Notes under the pieces: generated by a model
Told to the model about the DNA's origin: nothing
What the model saw: only the letters and a program-made list of their open reading frames with translations
Database searches by the model: none
Origin: Nostoc sp. CHAB 5834
Lineage (GTDB): Bacteria; Cyanobacteriota; Cyanobacteriia; Cyanobacteriales; Nostocaceae
Direction of reading: 5' to 3'
Assembly (NCBI GenBank): GCA_020829485.1
Contig: JAIVFU010000268.1
Coordinates: 1-5,926 of the forward strand
DNA: 5,926 nt
Position numbers and translations under genes: made by a program
In this document: positions 1 to 5,595 of the stretch, piece after piece
Layout of the letters: each line of letters begins with the position of its first letter
How positions within the stretch are numbered: position 1 is the stretch's first letter

Positions 1-230
1 TAATTGGTACTAATATTGGGGGATTATCTAGTATGATTTATGATGAATATTTATTTGACATGAGCAACCCTAAAAACCTACGACATGTAATTAATAAATT
101 TGTTACTAATAACATTGATTCTAAAAATTACCAACGTAAAATACATTTGACTAGCAACGCTATAACAACCATACTTCTTAAGATTTATCAAACGTCTATA
201 ATTAAACTCAATAAAACAATTATTTATTGA
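1..230 (+). CDS. Glycosyltransferase, GT4-like, C-terminal fragment (5' end outside window)
   Basis: The frame is open from the left edge (first full codon at 3) to a TGA at 228-230, giving 75 residues. It begins V-I-G-T-N-I-G-G-L-S-S-M-I, taking the first codon as GTA, which fits the strand after the second conserved glutamate in the GT-B fold of family GT4 ('PVI.tn.GG..E.i'). The next stretch, LFDMSNPKNLRHVINKF, resembles the 'lf.p.np..la..i' region of the same fold. The protein would use a nucleotide sugar to extend a glycan at the inner membrane face. The catalytic part is outside the window, so sugar and acceptor cannot be guessed. The stop codon lies inside a transposon-end-like sequence starting at 227, so the natural C-terminus may have been altered by an insertion. 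It is the only polysaccharide gene here on the plus strand and points towards the mobile DNA. The family call rests on a short piece and is moderately sure. Confidence 0.6.
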   Translation, partial: IGTNIGGLSSMIYDEYLFDMSNPKNLRHVINKFVTNNIDSKNYQRKIHLTSNAITTILLKIYQTSIIKLNKTIIY

Positions 231-245
231 TGCGTGAGTAAGTCC
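227..245 (+). repeat. Partial IS630-type terminal repeat
   Basis: The 19 bases after the TA at 225-226 match the left end of the nearby IS (from 388) at 16 of 19 positions without gaps. The match stops at 245, just before the ATTA that borders the MITE at 250-356. It looks like the remaining tip of an older element into which the MITE inserted. It supplies the TGA stop of the upstream glycosyltransferase. Confidence 0.5.
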
Positions 246-249
246 ATTA

Positions 250-356
250 TTGACCCGTGAGCAAGTCTGTAAAGTCAAATGAGACAACATGTGCATCTAC
301 CGAGCCTAGTAGCAACATGGAAGTGAAGTAGCTTTACAGACTAATGCACGGGTCAA
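250..356. mobile_element. 107-bp MITE with IS630-like ends (copy 1)
   Basis: This is a non-coding element with 25-bp terminal inverted repeats (250-274 and 332-356) that match at 21 of 25 positions; the outer ten bases TTGACCCGTG and the inner AGTCTGTAAAG are identical. A TA dinucleotide lies directly outside each end (248-249 and 357-358), as expected for the TA target duplication of IS630/Tc1-mariner elements. It encodes no protein of note. Its left end matches the left end of the IS at 388-1468 at 19 of 25 positions, so an IS630-type transposase probably moved it in trans. A second copy of the same length lies at 4053-4159 in the opposite orientation. The internal 57 bp do not resemble the IS interior by eye, so it is not obviously a simple internal deletion of that IS. 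Confidence 0.8.
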
Positions 357-387
357 TAAACAGGAAATCGAAGCTCTGTGCTCATTA

Positions 388-413
388 TAGATTCGTGAGT
401 TAGTCCGTAAAGA
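388..413 (+). repeat. Left terminal inverted repeat of the IS630-type element
   Basis: Begins TAGATTCGTGAGTTAG and ends in GTAAAGA. It is imperfectly inverted relative to 1443-1468 and is the presumed transposase binding and cleavage site. A TA at 386-387 precedes it. Confidence 0.65.
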
Positions 414-429
414 ATGCTACCTCTTTCTT

Positions 430-996
430 CTAAAAGAAACAGCTTATGCGCGCTCGATCAGCCTGTAAGTAATTCACTTCCTCGAGAACAGCTCTTTGTA
501 ACGATCCTAGATCGGTAAAAACTCGGTTTTTCAAGGCTCGTTTAAGCTGGCTCCATACCAACTCCACCGGATTGAGCATGGGACTGTAGGCGGGTAGATG
601 TTCCAAGTGAACCCGGCCCGGCCTCTTATGAAGCCACTCTTTAACGATCTGAGAGCGGTGGATGGCCGCCCCGTCCCAGATTACCAGCAGGTTTTGGCGT
701 CGATAGTGCCAGCATAGTTTACCCAGAAACCACGTGATGTCTTCACTATCAAAAGGTTTGTCTTGGCCCGCTAAATACAAGCGACCGTTCGGCGCAATGG
801 CTGCAATGAGGCTTAAGTGGGCTCGTCCGGCTTGCTCAAGGAGCAGTGGTGTTTGTCCACAAGGTGCCCATGTATGAGCCAGCAAGGGCAATAAATAGCA
901 GGCTGACTCATCTAAATATAGAACAATCCGTCCTTCAGTTTTCGCTTTTTTTAAGTTCGGTCGGACCGCCGATGCGGTAACTTCTGTTCGCGCCAC
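430..996 (-). CDS. IS630 transposase, C-terminal catalytic part (DDE), frameshifted
   Basis: This frame carries the DDE catalytic domain. The first Asp is D29 in LYLDES, the second D108 in LLVIWDGAAIHRS, and the Glu E145 in LPAYSPMLNPVELVWSQLK, a signature stretch of IS630-like transposases. With Mg2+ these residues would cut and join element ends at TA sites. The nominal GTG start at 996 is almost certainly not a true start: the first 13 residues do not look like the family, while NLKKAKTEGRIV from residue 14 joins smoothly to the end of the upstream frame. All three catalytic residues are intact, so only the break inactivates it, unless ribosomes shift frame. I see no X-XXY-YYZ slippery heptamer before the upstream stop; the run of seven A (minus strand, 946-952) begins within that stop codon, too late to rescue it. 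The C-terminus ends at a TAG at 430-432. Confidence 0.8.
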   Translation of the reverse strand: MARTEVTASAVRPNLKKAKTEGRIVLYLDESACYLLPLLAHTWAPCGQTPLLLEQAGRAHLSLIAAIAPNGRLYLAGQDKPFDSEDITWFLGKLCWHYRRQNLLVIWDGAAIHRSQIVKEWLHKRPGRVHLEHLPAYSPMLNPVELVWSQLKRALKNRVFTDLGSLQRAVLEEVNYLQADRARISCFF

Positions 997-1424
997 TGTT
1001 GTACAGCTTGAGGGTCCTGCTGACGTGCTTGCTTTTGTGGCTTCTGCCGGCTCCAGTCCGCTTTCTTAAATATTCGACCAACTTGAGAGGGGTCATAACT
1101 GACGCCAAACAGCTTCTTTATCACGTCATTTACCCGAGGTCGAGTCCAAACCGATCCCGAAAACCCGTGATGCTCAGCCCCTTTGTTGAGTTCAGCAAGC
1201 AGCTGGACAATTTGCTCATCGGTTAAGCGGCAGTCGGGTCCGCTGGGCTTTCGCCAGGCTAAACCAGCCTGGCCCTCTTGGCGATACTTTTTCGATGTTC
1301 GACTAACCCAGCCCTCGGTAAGTCCCAATGCTTGCGCAATTTTGAACTGTTTCCAGTCTTGGTCTTTCAATTCGGCACATCGCCGCCGTAACAATTCGTA
1401 GTCAGATGGTTTGTAAGCTGCCAT
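951..1424 (-). CDS. IS630 transposase, N-terminal part (DNA-binding), frameshifted
   Basis: This frame encodes 157 residues and holds the DNA-binding half of an IS630 transposase. A helix-turn-helix is visible at about residues 24-48 (WKQFKIAQALGLTEGWVSRT), followed by a basic linker and a second helical region at about 88-128 (GFSGSVWTRPRVNDVIKKLFGVSY then SQVGRIFKKADW), as in the paired-like domain of the family. It would bind the terminal inverted repeats. The ATG at 1424 lies 44 bp inside the right end of the element, a normal position. The frame runs in the family pattern to REQKLP (residue 150), then reads seven unrelated residues into a TAA at 951-953. The catalytic half continues in the -1 frame at 430-996. 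Removing 17 bp (958-974 or 962-978) would join the halves into one protein of about 325 residues, near the usual length. Confidence 0.8.
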   Translation of the reverse strand: MAAYKPSDYELLRRRCAELKDQDWKQFKIAQALGLTEGWVSRTSKKYRQEGQAGLAWRKPSGPDCRLTDEQIVQLLAELNKGAEHHGFSGSVWTRPRVNDVIKKLFGVSYDPSQVGRIFKKADWSRQKPQKQARQQDPQAVQQWREQKLPHRRSDRT

Positions 1425-1442
1425 ACAGAACCAAAGAGCTAA

Positions 1443-1468
1443 TCTTTACAAGCCTACTCCCAGATCAA
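1443..1468 (-). repeat. Right terminal inverted repeat of the IS630-type element
   Basis: Read on the minus strand it begins TTGATCTGGGAGTAGG and ends GTAAAGA. It matches the left end at 18 of 26 positions and is followed on the plus strand by TA at 1469-1470. It lies 18 bp upstream of the transposase start codon, so the transposase promoter would have to sit in or beside this end. Confidence 0.65.
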
Positions 1469-1470
1469 TA

Positions 1471-1679
1471 AAGTAGAACACGGTACAAGATAAATCCGAT
1501 CAAACGCATAACTACACAAAGTGCGTAAGAGCCAGTTTTTTGGGAACAGGTCACCTTTGTTGGCGAGAAGTTTGGGTTCAAAGCAGCAAAGACGCAGCGC
1601 TTAGTAATCTGCCTGTTTGTAGGCAGCCGAAGTGCAAACGTCAATGTACATGCTCAAGAATCAGTAAACACAAATAATT
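1471..1679. other. Intergenic region between IS and GT4 gene
   Basis: No convincing gene is present. A perfect 6-bp stem with a 6-base loop (CTGCCT 1609-1614, AGGCAG 1621-1626) follows the minus-strand GT4 stop by about 55 bp; it lacks a T-run on that strand, so it is a poor terminator candidate. On the minus strand a frame from 1649 reads T-S-A-A-Y-K-Q-A-D-Y, a stop at 1601-1603, then 47 codons to the IS boundary. The first part resembles the start of the IS transposase (M-A-A-Y-K-P-S-D-Y) and may be a decayed relative. Confidence 0.4.
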
Positions 1680-2921
1680 TTACTTTTTTTGCAAAATGGG
1701 CATGTAAAACTTTTCTACCAAAAAATCAATCTTAGCAGTCCAAAGCTGCGATTTAGCAAAATTATAAGCATTACTAGACATACAATTATACTCAGATGGA
1801 TGGTGATAAAGCCACTCAATCGCTTTAGCTAATTCTCGAGCTGTTTTTTCAGGAGTTGTAGGCAAAACCGTAATTCCTGTTGACTCATTAACTAATTCTG
1901 CTTGGCCATGTAGATTAAGAGTAATAACAGGTAGTGAATTGATCATCGCTTCGAGAATTTGGCCGGGGCATGAATCCCTTAAACTAGTAAAGAAGAATGC
2001 ATCGGCTTGCTGATAGTAGTTCTGCACTTCACTGTGGGGAACTCTACCAACCCACTTAACACGAGCGCTCAGTTCATACTCTTCTATATAGTCATTCACA
2101 AACACACCCATTTCTCCATCACCAACGATTGTCAACATGACAGGTACTGCTTTATCGACGTAGCTTAAAGCATGCAGTGTCAGTTCCAAACCTTTTCTAG
2201 GCATGAGTCTTCCAACCCAAAGCAGATTAAATACTTTACTTATTGGACGCGGCCTATATTTAATTGCCCCAAAAGTGCTTCCTAATCCAGCGTCGAGCAT
2301 TCGATGAATTGTTTTATCACCTCTTATAGAGTTTGCAAGTTTGTACGTATCCTGATTTGAGATTAAAAGATAGTCAGCTGATTGAACTGATTTGTAACAT
2401 GCAGGATTAAAACGCAACAAAACTTTGCTAAGTAGCGATCTGATTCGTTCTTTACGCCAGTTTGACTTAAAATATTTTTTTAAAGAAGATAATGCTTCCT
2501 GACCACCACCCAAGGGGCCTAGTACAAAGGGTATTCTGAGTTTGTACATGAAGGTACCCAATTGTAAACTACTGAAAGTAACATGATGAACTAATGCAAA
2601 AGTGTTTTTCTGCTTCAATTTGTTAGCAACTTTGTATGCAGCCCATTGCCAGTATAAATAGTGAAAGTACAACCCTATAGGGCCTTTATAATAAGCTTTG
2701 TCAACCCAAGCCGGAAGTGATACATAATGAAAAGATAAGTTTGGAAAAGGAGTTATACCCGTTTGATCCTCTATAGTATTTCGATGCACATTCCTTGTAA
2801 GGCAATACACCTTAAAACCACGTTGGCTGAGAAGTGATGCATAACTCCATCCATTACCTGGTTCAGAACCATGCCCTGGTGCACATGAGTAAGCGGATAG
2901 TAATAGCGAATAATCAGTCAT
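1680..2921 (-). CDS. Glycosyltransferase family 4 (GT-B fold)
   Basis: This 413-residue protein, of normal GT4 length, would transfer a sugar from a nucleotide donor to a growing lipid-linked glycan at the cytoplasmic side of the inner membrane. The N-terminal acceptor domain opens with SAYSCAPGHGSEPGNGW (9-25), the 'GSEPGvGW' loop of one GT4 subgroup. The inter-domain region carries GPLGGGQE (135-142). The donor-binding C-domain has VGRLMPRKGLE (236-246), VGDGE (266-270), and SLRDSCPGQILEAM (313-326) followed by LPVITLNLHGQAEL (330-343), the region of the E-x7-E motif. The first acidic position of that motif appears as Asp317 or is displaced, and Glu324 is kept. There is no signal peptide or membrane segment. 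The ATG at 2921 is chosen because the GSEPG loop then sits at the usual distance. An upstream ATG at 2932 is out of frame and stops after four codons. The sugar specificity cannot be read. Confidence 0.9.
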   Translation of the reverse strand: MTDYSLLLSAYSCAPGHGSEPGNGWSYASLLSQRGFKVYCLTRNVHRNTIEDQTGITPFPNLSFHYVSLPAWVDKAYYKGPIGLYFHYLYWQWAAYKVANKLKQKNTFALVHHVTFSSLQLGTFMYKLRIPFVLGPLGGGQEALSSLKKYFKSNWRKERIRSLLSKVLLRFNPACYKSVQSADYLLISNQDTYKLANSIRGDKTIHRMLDAGLGSTFGAIKYRPRPISKVFNLLWVGRLMPRKGLELTLHALSYVDKAVPVMLTIVGDGEMGVFVNDYIEEYELSARVKWVGRVPHSEVQNYYQQADAFFFTSLRDSCPGQILEAMINSLPVITLNLHGQAELVNESTGITVLPTTPEKTARELAKAIEWLYHHPSEYNCMSSNAYNFAKSQLWTAKIDFLVEKFYMPILQKK

Positions 2922-3085
2922 AACGGTTTCATATTAACTTTTGTGATATAATTCCGAATAAAATTTATTATATAAAATAACTACAAAGGCTACGAAGCTT
3001 TTTAACGCAAGACTTTCTTATCCAGTGTAAGATTGCCATGGCACTGTCATTGTTGCTTTGGGTAAAATAGAAGTATTAAAGAAAA
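2922..3085. other. Intergenic region upstream of the GT4 gene
   Basis: These 164 bp separate two genes on the same strand. A perfect 10-bp palindrome TGCCATGGCA lies at 3034-3043, and CAGTG/CACTG (3023-3027, 3042-3046) could form a weak stem. On the minus strand TTTG (2984-2987) followed 16 bases later by TAAATTTT (2960-2967) loosely resembles a Bacteroidota promoter (TTTG, then TAnnTTTG), with spacing slightly short. I cannot decide whether GT4 has its own promoter. Confidence 0.25.
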
Positions 3086-3964
3086 CTAATTTAAAAGCTT
3101 CATTTTACGCAAGGTATACCCAGTCACAATTCGACCGATATCCAATAAAAAATATAAGAATTTAGTATTAGAATGTTTCATTGCAAAGTAATATCGAACT
3201 TTAATATTTGTTGATGATCGAGTACTGAAGAATCCTTGCATAAACTCCAGAACGGTTGCCTGCTTTTCTATTTGGATCCCGGTTGCTTGTACGTATGTGT
3301 GAACAACGCTATCTACAGATACAAACAATGGGTAACCTGCTTTTTTACACCGAACAGAAAATTCAATATCAGCCATATATTGCTTAAAATGTTTTGAGTC
3401 ATACAATCCTAGTTTTTTAAAAATAATTATAGGAATTAATGTGCCACGACCTGGCAAGCTATCAGTTATTACAGTATTATCCGCATGTCTCTTAAGTATA
3501 TTATAACTAAATGCATAACACGAAGCTAAATTATAACCCGAAGCCCAATTCAATTCACTCTTTGTTCCGGCATACTCCAGATAATCAGGGTTATTAATGT
3601 CAACTGCGGTAGAGCCTATAAGACAAAGTTCCTTACTATTATACGCTAATATTAGTGACTCTAAATAATATTTATTTACTTCTAAATCGTCATTCAAAGT
3701 TAATATAAAATCGCCGTCTGATTTAGACAATGTGAGAGCATAACGAATACCAACATTAGTTGCCTCTGTCCACCATAAATTGCCATTGCCATTCAGTAAA
3801 ATTACTTCAGGAAAATCATTTAGAATCATATCTGAAGTACCATCTGTCGACCCATCATCAATAACAATCGTCCTAAATAATGAATAAGTTTGCTTGTCTA
3901 AACAACTAAGACACATCTGTGTAAAGTTTTTTCGATTGAAGACAGGTATAACAATATAGATCAT
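3086..3964 (-). CDS. Glycosyltransferase family 2 (GT-A fold), rhamnosyltransferase-like
   Basis: This 292-residue inverting GT2 enzyme would add one sugar to the lipid-linked repeat unit in the cytoplasm. The GT-A nucleotide-binding domain is clear: IVIPVFNR (4-11), TIVIDDGSTDGT (32-43, the first Asp pair), GNGNLWWTEATNVGI (59-73), and TLNDDLEV (89-96), whose Asp residues take the place of the metal-binding DxD. PGRGTLIP (171-178) and QYMADIEFSVRCKKAGYPL (195-213) form the acceptor-side region, where Asp199 or Glu201 is the likely base. The NLWW motif and overall order are common in GT2 enzymes annotated as rhamnosyltransferases; I would not go beyond 'GT2' from sequence alone. There is no transmembrane anchor, though the C-terminal 40 residues are basic and aromatic and could associate with the membrane. 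The ATG at 3964 directly precedes the first beta strand, as usual. It is 202 bp from the polymerase gene stop and 164 bp from the GT4 start. Confidence 0.9.
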   Translation of the reverse strand: MIYIVIPVFNRKNFTQMCLSCLDKQTYSLFRTIVIDDGSTDGTSDMILNDFPEVILLNGNGNLWWTEATNVGIRYALTLSKSDGDFILTLNDDLEVNKYYLESLILAYNSKELCLIGSTAVDINNPDYLEYAGTKSELNWASGYNLASCYAFSYNILKRHADNTVITDSLPGRGTLIPIIIFKKLGLYDSKHFKQYMADIEFSVRCKKAGYPLFVSVDSVVHTYVQATGIQIEKQATVLEFMQGFFSTRSSTNIKVRYYFAMKHSNTKFLYFLLDIGRIVTGYTLRKMKLLN

Positions 3965-3970
3965 AGTAGT

Positions 3971-4016
3971 CTTAAATAATTTTATTCGTGAGATAAAATG
4001 ATTTCACCGATTTAAG
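3971..4016. repeat. Nested inverted repeat in the leader of the GT2 gene
   Basis: Outer arms CTTAAAT (3971-3977) and ATTTAAG (4010-4016) enclose inner arms ATTTTAT (3979-3985) and ATAAAAT (3993-3999), each a perfect 7-bp match. The inner loop reads TCGTGAG. The structure starts 7 bp upstream of the GT2 start codon. It is AT-rich and weak, so a regulatory role is only possible. Confidence 0.4.
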
Positions 4017-4052
4017 AAGACACGCAACAGGATTGGTACATAGACAATATCA

Positions 4053-4159
4053 TAAATTCGTGCATCAGTTCGTGAAACTACTCTTCTTCCTTATTGTCAC
4101 TAGCCTAGGCAGATGCATATGTTATTCCACTTGACTTTTAAGAATTGCCTACGGGTTAA
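4053..4159. mobile_element. 107-bp MITE, inverted and decayed (copy 2)
   Basis: The reverse complement of this stretch aligns without any gap to the element at 250-356 over all 107 bases, with 77 identical by hand count. The outer end at 4159 is followed by TA (4160-4161); on the other side the expected TA reads CA (4051-4052). Its own two ends match each other poorly (11 of 25), although each still resembles the matching end of copy 1, so this is the older copy. It fills more than half of the gap between the polymerase and GT2 genes and stops 7 bp from the polymerase stop codon. Minus-strand transcription from the polymerase gene into GT2 must cross it. Confidence 0.72.
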
Positions 4160-4166
4160 TAAATTT

Positions 4167-5408
4167 CTAAATAGTTGAAATTTGAATTTCTTCTTTATAC
4201 TTAAACCTTTTAATTTTATATGTCTCTTTGTATATCATAAAGGCGCCAATTCCCACGAATGACCAGTAAAAGTCTGGAAGTTGATAAGACCAGCTGTAGA
4301 CCAAACCACTAGTAATGAATGATAAAATTGTATAATGATCTTCTTGTAATTTATATATTTTAGTATTCATAAATAATATGACGGTTAAAATAATACCGTA
4401 TTTTGCAATTAAGCCTACTAAACCAAAATTATATAAGTTACTTATGTAACCTGAATGTATAAAGGTTCCTTTAGCACCTTTCCACTCTTCACTTGCTTCA
4501 GTGTACATCAGTTCTCCCTGATCATATCCCTCATAAGTCCAGCCCATGAATAGATGGTCAGGCATTTTTTGTAAATACAAATCGCGTTGTTCACTTCGCC
4601 AGCTACCAGTCCCTTGTTTATCAGAATTTTGTATATCTAATATACTTCCGGATATGTTTTCATATAGGTTTGGATTGATATATAAAAATAAACTAGTGAA
4701 TCCAAACATCATAAATGCAACAAACAATGTACGCAATACCAAAGTAGATCCATTTAAAATATTTCTTCTCGAAACAAAATAATAGTTAATGGAAATTGCA
4801 AATATAGATGACATCCAAACTGTTCTATGGAAACACAATATTATCACTAAGAATACAAGAAAAAATGCATAAAAATAAGTGTTCAAATTATTCTTTAGAT
4901 ATTTATTGAAATAGTATAGTAATGGAATAATTAGATAATATGCTTCACTAGCGGTCATTGAACGTTCGTATGAATTAAAATGATGTTGTAGTATTTTAGC
5001 AAAAACAATTTGGTTCATAAAAAAAAGGAAAAATATAAAATATACTATTTCCTTTACCTTAATCTCCCCTAACCAAATACAAACAACGAAGCAGCCCGTA
5101 CACAAAAATGGCACTAACGCAAGTGATACAAAATTCAAGGATTCAAACCAAGTACCATATCTATTCAGAGACTCAAAGATTAAATGCAAAATAATTACAA
5201 CCGTTATACCCAATAAAAATTTTATATAAAAAGGAATTTTTAAAATGTATAATATAGTATATATGATACCCAACAATAAGACTACCTTTCTAAAAGCAAG
5301 CGAAATGGAACTGTAAGGTAATACACTATAACCTAATTCACTTATCATAAACAAAAACAAATAAAGGTGCCCTGTCTTTAACAGCAATGATATTCTTTTT
5401 AAATCCAT
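4167..5408 (-). CDS. O-antigen polymerase/ligase-like membrane protein (Wzy/WaaL type)
   Basis: This 413-residue polytopic inner-membrane protein shows about 10-12 hydrophobic segments, including roughly 41-58, 62-79, 94-113, 119-138, 154-168, 177-193, 197-212, 222-244, 322-347, 359-374 and 379-393. A hydrophilic, presumably periplasmic loop lies at about 245-320. In the Wzy/WaaL superfamily this layout goes with joining undecaprenyl-linked repeat units or attaching polymer to lipid A core. Supporting motifs are CFHRTVWMS (192-200), with an Arg before Trp as in many Wzy proteins; GTGSWRSEQRDLYLQKMPDHLFMGW (266-290), matching 'GtGs.R...w......hplfG.G'; and FIHSGYISNLYNFGLVGLI (316-334), the His-containing 'HN..l..l...G..Gl' region of the Wzy_C domain. 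Within a cluster of repeat-unit glycosyltransferases, polymerase is likelier than ligase, but the sequence does not settle it. The ATG at 5408 starts a basic leader before the first hydrophobic stretch. Low sequence conservation is normal for this family. Confidence 0.75.
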   Translation of the reverse strand: MDLKRISLLLKTGHLYLFLFMISELGYSVLPYSSISLAFRKVVLLLGIIYTILYILKIPFYIKFLLGITVVIILHLIFESLNRYGTWFESLNFVSLALVPFLCTGCFVVCIWLGEIKVKEIVYFIFFLFFMNQIVFAKILQHHFNSYERSMTASEAYYLIIPLLYYFNKYLKNNLNTYFYAFFLVFLVIILCFHRTVWMSSIFAISINYYFVSRRNILNGSTLVLRTLFVAFMMFGFTSLFLYINPNLYENISGSILDIQNSDKQGTGSWRSEQRDLYLQKMPDHLFMGWTYEGYDQGELMYTEASEEWKGAKGTFIHSGYISNLYNFGLVGLIAKYGIILTVILFMNTKIYKLQEDHYTILSFITSGLVYSWSYQLPDFYWSFVGIGAFMIYKETYKIKRFKYKEEIQISTI

Positions 5409-5479
5409 AATTGTATTCCAATTAAAGTTCTATCTTTTTTTACAAAATCTAATCAATTTTATATTTCCATTTCATTATA

Positions 5480-5557
5480 AGTGATCATTAAATAAAATAA
5501 TTTATAGATCACTCCTGAATGGCAGTTGAAGCGGTTAATAACTGCCACTATGTGATC
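5480..5557. repeat. Overlapping inverted repeats able to form alternative hairpins
   Basis: AGTGATC (5480-5486) pairs with GATCACT (5507-5513). The inner TAAAT/ATTTA can continue that stem after a two-base mismatch. The same GATCAC (5507-5512) can instead pair with GTGATC (5552-5557), enclosing a perfect 8-bp stem TGGCAGTT (5520-5527) with AACTGCCA (5540-5547). The 9-mer GTGATCATT occurs twice in direct orientation (5481-5489 and 5552-5560). The pairing is seen directly; its meaning is not known. Confidence 0.55.
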
Positions 5558-5560
5558 ATT

Positions 5561-5595
5561 GTTTTGTCGCTTTAGCATAACGAAGTTGACAAAAC
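5561..5595. repeat. Inverted repeat, 8-bp stem
   Basis: GTTTTGTC (5561-5568) is the exact reverse complement of GACAAAAC (5588-5595), with 19 bases between. No T-run follows on the minus strand, so it is not a typical intrinsic terminator. Confidence 0.45.

Larger units (their letters stand above)
388..1468 (-). mobile_element. IS630-family insertion sequence, about 1081 bp
   Basis: The boundaries come from comparing the two ends. The first 26 bases from 388 and the reverse complement of the last 26 before 1468 match at 18 of 26 positions without gaps, including G-A-G-T and the inner GTAAAGA. TA occurs directly outside both ends (386-387 and 1469-1470), the target duplication typical of IS630. 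The length fits the family, usually about 1.0-1.4 kb. The interior is visibly richer in G and C than the polysaccharide genes, suggesting arrival from a different background. It carries one transposase on the minus strand, split into two overlapping frames, so the copy is probably not autonomous. It sits between the end of a plus-strand glycosyltransferase and the minus-strand gene run. Confidence 0.75.

Noticed and set aside
78..296. Minus-strand 72-residue open frame
   Set aside because: It overlaps the GT4 fragment and the transposon ends in the opposite direction, with no recognisable motif; a shadow frame.
227..413. CRISPR-like array from the repeated CGTGAG..AGTC motif
   Set aside because: Copies differ in sequence, orientation and spacing, and each has TA outside; they are transposon ends.
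946..953. Run of seven A (minus strand) as a programmed frameshift site for the transposase
   Set aside because: The stop of the first frame (951-953) includes the start of the run, so slipping within it comes too late. The 17-bp insertion explains the break better.
999..1401. Two plus-strand open frames of about 70-75 residues
   Set aside because: Both lie antisense within the transposase coding region, which has strong family motifs on the minus strand.
1469..1600. 47-codon minus-strand frame ending at the IS border as a small gene
   Set aside because: It has no start codon after the upstream stop, matches no family I recognise, and a frame of this length is not unusual.
1609..1626. Intrinsic terminator after the GT4 gene
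   Set aside because: The 6-bp stem is perfect but no T-run follows on the transcribed strand.
2960..2987. Bacteroidota-type promoter for the GT4 gene
   Set aside because: Only a loose match with short spacing in very AT-rich DNA; mentioned within the intergenic entry but not called as a separate feature.
4546..4782. Plus-strand 78-residue open frame
   Set aside because: Antisense to the conserved periplasmic loop of the polymerase-like gene; no motif.
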